The position numbers were made by a program, and so were the translations under genes. A stretch of DNA of 10,530 nt, from contig USKE01000049.1 of NCBI GenBank assembly GCA_900555165.1, positions 1 through 10,530 on the forward strand. The letters are read 5' to 3'. Source of the stretch: an uncultured Porphyromonadaceae bacterium. GTDB taxonomy: Bacteria > Bacteroidota > Bacteroidia > Bacteroidales > Muribaculaceae. Shown piece after piece: positions 5,577 through 10,530 of this stretch (position 1 is its first letter; each line of letters opens with the position of its first letter). The notes under the pieces were generated by a model. That model saw only the letters and a list, made by a program, of their open reading frames with translations. It was not told the DNA's origin and ran no database searches.

Positions 5577-7703
5577 TTATTTTACGCGGGTGCGGGGGCC
5601 GGTGCCGGCTTCGCCAAGAGGTTCGATGGCGAACCAGTAGGGGGTGTCGCGGTCGAGGCCGCGCATGTCGTATGAGGTGTCGCCGTAGACGGTGATGGCG
5701 TTATAGAGCTTGTCGGGGGCGATGCCGTAATAGATATTGTAGCCGTAGGCGTTGTCGGCCGGGCGCCAGGTGAGCATGGCATTGCGCGGGTCAGCCTTGT
5801 CGCGAACGGCCTTGAACCCTTTCACAGCCTCGGGTACCTTGGCGGCAGGGTCGGTGCCGAAGATACGCAGACCCGACAGGGCGAACTGCCCTGACGGCAT
5901 ATGCAGGTTTTCGAGGCGGATATGGCGTGCGGTCAGCGGCGCCTGCAGCTCGATGTAGTCGTGCGGCACATCGCGGTCATTGTCTGACTTGTCGGCCACG
6001 AGAGTCCAGTCCGTGCCGTTGTCAGAGGCATAGAGCCGGTACTGGTGATAGAGGTCGTCGGCACGGTCATGCTGGTCGGCGTTGTGGTCATAGTAATTTA
6101 TCTGTATGGCGCGGATCTCCTTGGGCGAGAGCAGGTCGACTGCCACCCATTCGCCCGGGTCGGCGGTAGCCGCAGCCCAGTAGGTACGCATCGACTCGTC
6201 GGTGACCGATTCGGGCCCTGCCAGGCCGGGTGCGCCGGCGGTCACGGTGTCACGGCTCGACACGGTCACCGGTTTGCCGAGCGACAGCAGCATCCAGCCG
6301 GTGAAACGTTCCTCGGGGTTGCGGATGTTGCGTTCGGCGTTCCAGTTGGGGTAGTCGCCGTAAGCGGCCGACGAGTACATCACGCCATCTTTGTCGAAAC
6401 CGGCGGGGTAGAGGCCTATGCGTCGCTCGAACTTGTATTTGAGCGAGAGCATGCAGGTCGACACATGCCAGTAGTTGCTGTCGCGGTCGGTGAAAGTGCC
6501 GCCGTGTCCGCTCCCCTGCACGTAGCCGCCGGGTTTGTAGCTCATGGGGTTGTGGGGCTGATAGACGAACGGTCCCAGCGGATTGTCAGAAACGTAGATA
6601 CCGTCGGCATAGACCTTGAACTCGGTGCCGGGCGCGCCGTACTGCAGATAATAGCGGCCATTGTGCTTGGTCATGTAGGCGCCTTCCGTGAAGGGCGCCA
6701 GGGTGACTTCGTCGTCGTTGTTCATGCCGAAACGTTCCCAGCCGTGTTCCTTGGGGTGCAGGGCTATCACGTCGTGAATCTTGCTCACGGGATGGAAATC
6801 CTGACGCGAGAGCTCTACGGCTTTGAGCGGATATTCGTTGCTTGAGCCGTAGTAGAGGTAGAGGCGTCCGTCGTCGTCAAGCAGGAAACCGGGGTCCCAC
6901 GAGGGGAGTACGTTGCGGTCTATGGCGCGGCGCCAGCGCCCCGACTTGGGGTCGGTCGAGTACCATACGGGCAGGCCGCGGTATGTCGAGCCGGTGTAGA
7001 AAAGCGTGTCGCCCGAGACGTATGCCGCCGGGGCGCACTGGTCGTCGTCGGCCGGGAGGCGTTTGAAACTTGCGCGGGCGAAATCCCAGTCGGTGAGGTT
7101 CTTCGAGTAGTGGAACCCGTCCTGATTGGTTGAGAAGAGGAATACCTCGTCGCCGTAAAGCAGCCCCATAGGGTCGGCCGACGAGCGGAACGAGCCACCC
7201 TCGTGGCTGTTGTTGTTGGCCGGCTCAAAGTTGTAGCTGATGTTCATGGGGTTGCAGTAGCTCTGCGGGGCGTAGGTGTCAGGGTCGTACCATTTCGTGG
7301 GTGTGGCCTTGCGGCGCGCCAGCGACTGCCGCGGCGCGGCGGGGGGCAGCGTGACCGTCATGTCGGCGGGGTTGGCGCCTACCGGGTGGGTGGTAAGCTC
7401 CATGCCGGGATAATAGATATAGAGCGTGGTGTCGGCCTCGGTGCCCTGAAGCGAGAAACATCCCTGCGCGTCGGTTGTGGAGTGTGCCGGACTGACCGGA
7501 AACATTACGGTGGCGCCTTCGAGCGGTGCGCCGTCGGGGCCGAGAATCTTTCCGGCGATGGTGTGCAGATGCACCACAGGGATGAAATAGTCGCTGACCT
7601 GACCCTTTACGACCTTGATTTCCGGATCTGCGCCGGTGGCCGTGATGGCAAGCGCGGTTACTGCACAAAGTGCGATTGCCTGCCGAATTTTCAATAATGG
7701 CAT
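5577..7703 (-). CDS. Secreted GH43-family glycoside hydrolase with discoidin and Fn3-like domains
   Basis: A 708-residue exported enzyme, expected to cleave arabinose-, xylose- or galactose-type linkages of plant or host glycans; the substrate cannot be told from sequence. The signal peptide covers residues 1-24 (no lipobox Cys, so probably not a lipoprotein). Residues about 44-120 form a carboxypeptidase-regulatory-like beta domain (IAGKILGPDGAPLEGATV). The five-bladed GH43 domain spans about 135-450, with the expected catalytic acids: D177 in SSADPMG (base), D270 in SWDPGFLLDDDGRLYLYYG (pKa modulator) and E340 in FTEGAYM (acid). Residues about 475-616 form an F5/8 type C (discoidin) module (MRTYWAAATADPGEWVAVDL to FALSGLRIFG). 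Residues about 623-708 form a fibronectin-III-like end. No SusC/SusD or sensor gene adjoins it, so it is a stand-alone carbohydrate-active gene here. It converges on the M18 gene. Confidence 0.88.
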   Translation of the reverse strand: MPLLKIRQAIALCAVTALAITATGADPEIKVVKGQVSDYFIPVVHLHTIAGKILGPDGAPLEGATVMFPVSPAHSTTDAQGCFSLQGTEADTTLYIYYPGMELTTHPVGANPADMTVTLPPAAPRQSLARRKATPTKWYDPDTYAPQSYCNPMNISYNFEPANNNSHEGGSFRSSADPMGLLYGDEVFLFSTNQDGFHYSKNLTDWDFARASFKRLPADDDQCAPAAYVSGDTLFYTGSTYRGLPVWYSTDPKSGRWRRAIDRNVLPSWDPGFLLDDDGRLYLYYGSSNEYPLKAVELSRQDFHPVSKIHDVIALHPKEHGWERFGMNNDDEVTLAPFTEGAYMTKHNGRYYLQYGAPGTEFKVYADGIYVSDNPLGPFVYQPHNPMSYKPGGYVQGSGHGGTFTDRDSNYWHVSTCMLSLKYKFERRIGLYPAGFDKDGVMYSSAAYGDYPNWNAERNIRNPEERFTGWMLLSLGKPVTVSSRDTVTAGAPGLAGPESVTDESMRTYWAAATADPGEWVAVDLLSPKEIRAIQINYYDHNADQHDRADDLYHQYRLYASDNGTDWTLVADKSDNDRDVPHDYIELQAPLTARHIRLENLHMPSGQFALSGLRIFGTDPAAKVPEAVKGFKAVRDKADPRNAMLTWRPADNAYGYNIYYGIAPDKLYNAITVYGDTSYDMRGLDRDTPYWFAIEPLGEAGTGPRTRVK

Positions 7704-7906
7704 GATGTGATGGGGTTAAGACAAAAAAATGTATCGTGATTATCGTGGAGAGAAGATTCGATACGCGAATTTAGCTCAAAATATCTATTCCGTGCCATAT
7801 CCCTGCCATAAAAAATATTAAAACCGGTTATGAGTGGTCATATTTCATATGAGTGGGCTAACTGTCAGACAGCCGGAACCGATTCCCCGCTAACTTTTGG
7901 TGCCGC
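7704..7906. other. AT-rich upstream region of the GH43 gene
   Basis: This stretch is noticeably more AT-rich than the coding DNA and holds no convincing ORF. On the minus strand I found no TAnnTTTG box with a well-spaced -33 partner; TACATTTT (near 7731-7724) is a one-mismatch candidate. On the plus strand TAACTTTT (7891-7898), one mismatch from consensus, could start a transcript near 7905 for the small membrane gene. A short palindrome CTGTC-A-GACAG lies at 7862-7872. Confidence 0.4.
7830..7856. repeat. Direct repeat ATGAGTGG, 19-nt period, upstream of the GH43 gene
   Basis: ATGAGTGG occurs at 7830-7837 and again at 7849-7856, about two helical turns apart. This is the spacing expected of tandem regulator half-sites. 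No known operator was recognised. Confidence 0.3.
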
Positions 7907-7962
7907 AAAAACGTTTAGGTTTCACACGGGTAACTGTGCCCGCGTGAAACCTAAACGTTTTT
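7907..7962. terminator. Strong hairpin with A/T tails, possible bidirectional terminator
   Basis: AAAAACGTTTAGGTTTCAC (7907-7925) and its exact complement (7944-7962) form a perfect 19-bp stem. After one mismatch it extends by CGGG (7927-7930) with CCCG (7939-7942) around the loop TAACTGTG. Five A residues precede and five T residues follow, so it has a T-run on both strands. It ends only 4 nt before the ATG of the small membrane gene. On the minus strand it lies 200 nt beyond the FKBP stop and is the first terminator-like structure for that transcript. Confidence 0.6.
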
Positions 7963-7966
7963 GACT

Positions 7967-8152
7967 ATGTTATGGGCCGCTATCGGATGCCTCATCGCAG
8001 GCGTCGTCGTGATGATAGGGATGTTCGTCTGGCAGAACCGGGCGATAAAGAATCCCGATGAATGGAGCCGTTTCAACCGTTACCGCAGCTTGCTGCAGGT
8101 AATATACCTGTTGCTGTATATAGCCGCCGCTGTGCTTTTCCTCATCTGGTGA
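7967..8152 (+). CDS. Small two-helix membrane protein, unknown function
   Basis: A 61-residue protein beginning MLWAAIGCLIAGVVVMIGMF. Residues about 3-22 and 43-60 are strongly hydrophobic transmembrane segments. Between them lies a polar loop (WQNRAIKNPDEWSRFNRYRS) rich in Arg, Lys and aromatic residues. The composition is typical of a real small inner-membrane protein and unlike a shadow reading frame. I do not recognise the family. A TTG at 7961 is in frame, two codons upstream, but the ATG is preferred because the TTG lies inside the hairpin arm. The stop is 10 nt from the stop of the convergent FKBP gene. A hairpin directly before the start may limit its transcription or translation. Confidence 0.65.
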   Translation: MLWAAIGCLIAGVVVMIGMFVWQNRAIKNPDEWSRFNRYRSLLQVIYLLLYIAAAVLFLIW

Positions 8153-8162
8153 GAGGGCTGGG

Positions 8163-8561
8163 TCAGCTGACTCCGAGCAGTTCGATGTCGAAAATCAGCG
8201 TGGAGCCGCCCGGTATGCCCGGCTGGTTGAACTTGCCGTAACCCTGTTCGGCCGGGATATAGATTTCCCAGCGGTCGCCCACGCGCATCTGCTGCAGGGC
8301 GATGATCCATCCTGTTATGAGGTCGCGCAGTCTGAACGCGGGGGCCACCCCTCCGCGACTGCTGTCGAATGTCTTGCCGTTTATGGTCTTGCCTGTATAG
8401 TGGGCTGTCACCACGCTGCCGCGCCCGGGCGAGGGGGCGCCGGGGCGCCCGCTTTTAAGCACTTTGTAGTATATCCCCTTGTCGAGCGGTTTCACGCCAT
8501 CTTCAAGGGCTTTTGCCGCGAGCCATTCGCGGTTTTTCTGTATGTATTCCGGTTTTGCCAT
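8163..8561 (-). CDS. FKBP-type peptidyl-prolyl cis-trans isomerase
   Basis: A 132-residue protein that catalyses proline cis-trans isomerisation. Residues about 1-45 form a short N-terminal extension (MAKPEYIQKNREWLAAKALEDG) and about 46-131 the FKBP domain. Active-site landmarks are intact: HYTG (Y55), FDSS (F65, D66), F76, LITGW (I82, W85), YIPAEQGYG (Y108), IPGGS (I116) and LIFDIELLG (F124). There is no signal peptide or lipobox, so it is probably cytosolic, unlike the many exported Bacteroidetes FKBPs. The ORF could be extended to 8678, but the added 39 residues look random and contain the promoter; ATG 8561 opens the usual MAKPEYIQ-type N-terminus. Convergent with the small membrane gene and divergent from the MATE gene. 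Confidence 0.9.
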   Translation of the reverse strand: MAKPEYIQKNREWLAAKALEDGVKPLDKGIYYKVLKSGRPGAPSPGRGSVVTAHYTGKTINGKTFDSSRGGVAPAFRLRDLITGWIIALQQMRVGDRWEIYIPAEQGYGKFNQPGIPGGSTLIFDIELLGVS

Positions 8562-8579
8562 GCCTGTTGTTTTGGGATG

Positions 8580-8611
8580 TAAATTTACAGCTAATTTTCC
8601 GTCCCCGCAAA
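8580..8611 (-). promoter_or_regulatory. Promoter for the FKBP gene
   Basis: Read on the minus strand, TTTG (8611 down to 8608) is followed after exactly 20 nt by TAAATTTA (8587 down to 8580), one mismatch from TAnnTTTG. Transcription would start near 8573, about 12 nt before the ATG at 8561. This supports the short start over the 8678 extension. Confidence 0.5.
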
Positions 8612-8660
8612 AACTGGTGAAAATATCGGTGCGGGTATCGGGCATGACAAAATAAAGTCG

Positions 8661-8668
8661 TACATTTG
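8661..8668 (+). promoter_or_regulatory. -7 box (TACATTTG) for the MATE gene
   Basis: TACATTTG matches TAnnTTTG exactly, 51 nt upstream of the MATE ATG. No TTTG is found at -33 spacing. Together with the FKBP promoter it makes 8562-8719 a compact divergent promoter region; I see no other feature in it. Confidence 0.45.
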
Positions 8669-8719
8669 CATCGGTCATTGCGGCGGCGCGGTCTGTTACG
8701 CGCCGTCAGCGAGGGATGA

Positions 8720-10072
8720 ATGAAACCGATGTTACGCCGTTGTCTCGACATACTCAGGCTGGCGCTCCCTGTGATGATATCGCAGGTGAGCCTTATCATC
8801 GTGGGGTTTGCCGACAACATAATGGTTGGGCATTACTCCACGCAGGCGCTTGCGTCGGCCTCGTTCGTCATCAATGTATTCAATCTGGTAGTGTTCTGCG
8901 GCATGGGGTTCTCGTATGGCCTCACACCCCTTGTGGGCGCCCTGTTCGCCTCCGGCAAGCGCCGCGACATCGGGCGGCTGATGCGTGCCGGTCTCAGGGC
9001 CAATGTCATCGTCGGCGTGTTGCTGTCGGCAATCATGCTTGTGGTCTATTTCTTCCTTGACCGCCTGGGGCAGCCTGTCGAGCTCCTGCCGCTGATCAAA
9101 CCTTACTATCTGATATTCCTGCTGTCGGTGATACCGATGATGGTGTTCAACGCTTTCGCACAGTGGAGTTTCGCCGTGAAGAATACCTCCATGCCGATGT
9201 GGATTCTGCTCGGTTGCAACGCCTTGAACATCGTGGGTAACTACATGCTCATTTACGGCAACTGGGGCGTCCCTGAGCTGGGACTCACCGGCGCCGGACT
9301 GTCGACACTGCTGGCGCGCGTGCTCGCCCCCTTGGCTATCATGCTGATATTTCTCTATAAGGCCGAGAACCGTGAATACCGCCAGGGGTTCGCCGAGGCG
9401 CCGCGTGTGCCCCGGGATATGATGCGCAAAGTGGTGAAGACATCCTGGCCGGTGGCGTTGCAGATGACGTTCGAGACCGGTTCGTTCTCGTTCTGCGCCG
9501 TTTTCGCCGGGTGGCTCGGCACGCTGGCACTCGCCTCGTTCCAGGTGGTGCTGGTTGTGAGCACCCTCGGGTTCTGCATATATTACAGCATCGGCACGGC
9601 CATCGCCGTGCTTGTGGCCAACGCCACTGCCGCCGGAGGGCGCGCCGTGCGCCGTGTGGCGATTGACGGATATGTGCTCATGCTCTGTTTCGCGGCGCTG
9701 TCGTCGGCGGTATTCGTGCTGTTTGCCCGTGACCTCATGGGGCTGTTTACAGAAGATGCCGCGGTCATGACGCTTGCAGGGTCGGTGATTTTCCCGCTGG
9801 TGCTGTATCAGCTGGGCGACGCCACGCAGATTACGTTCGCCAACGCCCTGCGCGGCACCTCGAACGTGATGCCGATGCTGTGGATTGCTTTCGTGAGCTA
9901 TATCTGCGTGGGACTCCCCTCCGCCTGGTCGTTCGCTTTCCCCTGCGGCATGGGTATCTACGGCATAATTCTGTCATTCTCGGTGTCGCTGTTCATGGCG
10001 GCGGCACTGTTCGTATGGCAGTTCTTCAAGACAGCAAATAAAGAGATTCCAGACCCCGGGGCTGTCGGCTGA
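8720..10072 (+). CDS. MATE-family multidrug/cation efflux transporter
   Basis: A 450-residue inner-membrane protein with about 12 hydrophobic helices, the standard size and topology for MATE exporters. These use a sodium or proton gradient to expel cationic compounds. The first MatE repeat covers about 10-175: LRLALPVMISQVSLIIVGFAD and NIMVGHYSTQALASASFV are classic helix 1-2 signatures. The second repeat starts near 238 (VVKTSWPVALQMTFETGSF) and includes IGTAIAVLVANATAAGG and a region around DATQITFANALRGTSN that resembles the family's helix 10. The C-terminus is a short hydrophilic tail (KTANKEIPDPGAVG). The sequence is full length with no frameshift. It is closest in feel to the NorM-like Bacteroidetes group; the substrate cannot be inferred. 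The rubrerythrin gene follows in the same direction after 56 nt. Confidence 0.92.
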   Translation: MKPMLRRCLDILRLALPVMISQVSLIIVGFADNIMVGHYSTQALASASFVINVFNLVVFCGMGFSYGLTPLVGALFASGKRRDIGRLMRAGLRANVIVGVLLSAIMLVVYFFLDRLGQPVELLPLIKPYYLIFLLSVIPMMVFNAFAQWSFAVKNTSMPMWILLGCNALNIVGNYMLIYGNWGVPELGLTGAGLSTLLARVLAPLAIMLIFLYKAENREYRQGFAEAPRVPRDMMRKVVKTSWPVALQMTFETGSFSFCAVFAGWLGTLALASFQVVLVVSTLGFCIYYSIGTAIAVLVANATAAGGRAVRRVAIDGYVLMLCFAALSSAVFVLFARDLMGLFTEDAAVMTLAGSVIFPLVLYQLGDATQITFANALRGTSNVMPMLWIAFVSYICVGLPSAWSFAFPCGMGIYGIILSFSVSLFMAAALFVWQFFKTANKEIPDPGAVG

Positions 10073-10128
10073 CCGCCGTCATCCCCACCGGTTGAGATTA
10101 TATATTTACCTTTAAATAAACTATCATT

Positions 10129-10530
10129 ATGGCAAAGAAATGGATTTGCACCGTGTGCGGTTACGTACACGAAGGCCCCGAGGCCCCCGAGAAGTGCCCC
10201 CTCTGCGGCGCTCCCGCCTCGAAATTCAAAGAACTTGACGAGGCTGAGGCCCTTCAGTTCGTGACAGAGCATGAGATCGGCGTAGCACGCGACACCGATC
10301 CCGAGATGATCAAGGATCTCAACACCCACTTCATGGGCGAGTGCACCGAGGTGGGCATGTACCTGGCCATGTCGCGCCAGGCCGACCGCGAGGGTTATCC
10401 CGAAATCGCCGAGGCCTTCAAGCGCTACGCCTGGGAAGAGGCCGAGCACGCATCGAAATTCGCCGAACTCCTCGGTGACTGCGTGTGGGATACCAAGACC
10501 AACCTCTACAAACGCATGATGGCCGAGGCA
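10129..10530 (+). CDS. Reverse-type rubrerythrin (rubredoxin domain first), partial at right edge
   Basis: The reading frame is open from ATG 10129 to the window end (134 residues, no stop). Residues 5-33 form a rubredoxin-like Fe(Cys)4 site, with C7-x-x-C10 and C23-x-x-C26 (WICTVCGY and KCPLCGA). From about 45 a ferritin-like diiron domain begins; visible ligand candidates are E71/E74 in [13 protein letters not shown]94, and the EEAEH motif (E104, H107). This order is the reverse of classical rubrerythrin, which has the rubredoxin domain last. Such proteins reduce hydrogen peroxide, and sometimes oxygen, in anaerobes, usually with electrons from NADH through partner reductases. An AT-rich tract (10097-10128) precedes the start, with TATATTTA (10101-10108) and TACCTTTA (10107-10114) each one mismatch from TAnnTTTG, so it probably has its own promoter. 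Confidence 0.9.
   Translation, partial: MAKKWICTVCGYVHEGPEAPEKCPLCGAPASKFKELDEAEALQFVTEHEIGVARDTDPEMIKDLNTHFMGECTEVGMYLAMSRQADREGYPEIAEAFKRYAWEEAEHASKFAELLGDCVWDTKTNLYKRMMAEA

Noticed and set aside
6045-6845. 266-residue plus-strand frame inside the GH43 gene
   Set aside because: Overlaps the GH43 catalytic and discoidin modules on the other strand; Val/Gly/Ala/His-rich composition typical of a GC-driven shadow.
8562-8678. Upstream extension of the FKBP gene to an ATG at 8678
   Set aside because: The extra 39 residues resemble no FKBP N-terminus, and they overlap the likely FKBP promoter (8580-8611).
1-10530. tRNA, rRNA, prophage, integrase or toxin-antitoxin genes
   Set aside because: No cloverleaf, conserved rRNA stretch, recombinase motif or toxin-antitoxin pair was seen on either strand. 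The small gene at 7967-8152 has no partner of antitoxin type.

Overview
The window looks like a chromosomal segment from a GC-rich member of the order Bacteroidales, most plausibly a gut Muribaculaceae-type bacterium. This rests on promoter boxes of the Bacteroidetes TAnnTTTG type upstream of several genes, a DUF6377-type regulator, a SurA/OstA-like envelope pair of Bacteroidetes form, and a secreted GH43 enzyme with accessory domains. The family-level assignment is inference; the phylum-level one is well supported. Most of the window is ordinary chromosome, and I found no phage, plasmid, CRISPR, transposase, rRNA or tRNA gene.

Layout. Positions 1-300 (minus) hold the N-terminus of a DUF6377-type TPR regulator that runs off the left edge. 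A divergent promoter region (301-569) separates it from a rightward run of three genes: a SurA-like periplasmic peptidyl-prolyl isomerase with two parvulin domains (570-2000), an OstA/LptA-like LPS-transport protein (2034-3962), and an M18 aminopeptidase (4032-5351). The first two serve outer-membrane biogenesis: SurA-type chaperones escort outer-membrane proteins, and OstA-like proteins take part in LPS transport. Between the aminopeptidase and the convergent next gene lies a 144-bp repeat element (5383-5526). It has three copies of a 30-35 nt unit, two of which form a perfect 30-bp inverted repeat.

Positions 5577-7703 (minus) encode a large exported GH43-family glycosidase with a carboxypeptidase-regulatory-like N-domain, a discoidin (F5/8 type C) module and a fibronectin-III-like C-terminus. 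Its upstream region (7704-7906) is AT-rich and carries a short direct repeat. Next comes a strong 56-nt hairpin (7907-7962), immediately followed by a 61-aa two-helix membrane protein (7967-8152). An FKBP-type isomerase (8163-8561, minus) converges on that small gene. It is divergent from a MATE-family multidrug exporter (8720-10072, plus). The right edge holds the N-terminal 134 residues of a rubrerythrin with the rubredoxin domain first (10129 onward).

The most interesting items are structural and not new gene systems: the three-copy inverted-repeat element, the hairpin at the start of the small membrane gene, an 11-residue in-frame insertion inside the second parvulin domain, and a repeat-built, palindrome-rich linker in the OstA-like protein. 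I do not see convincing evidence for a wholly undescribed multi-gene system.
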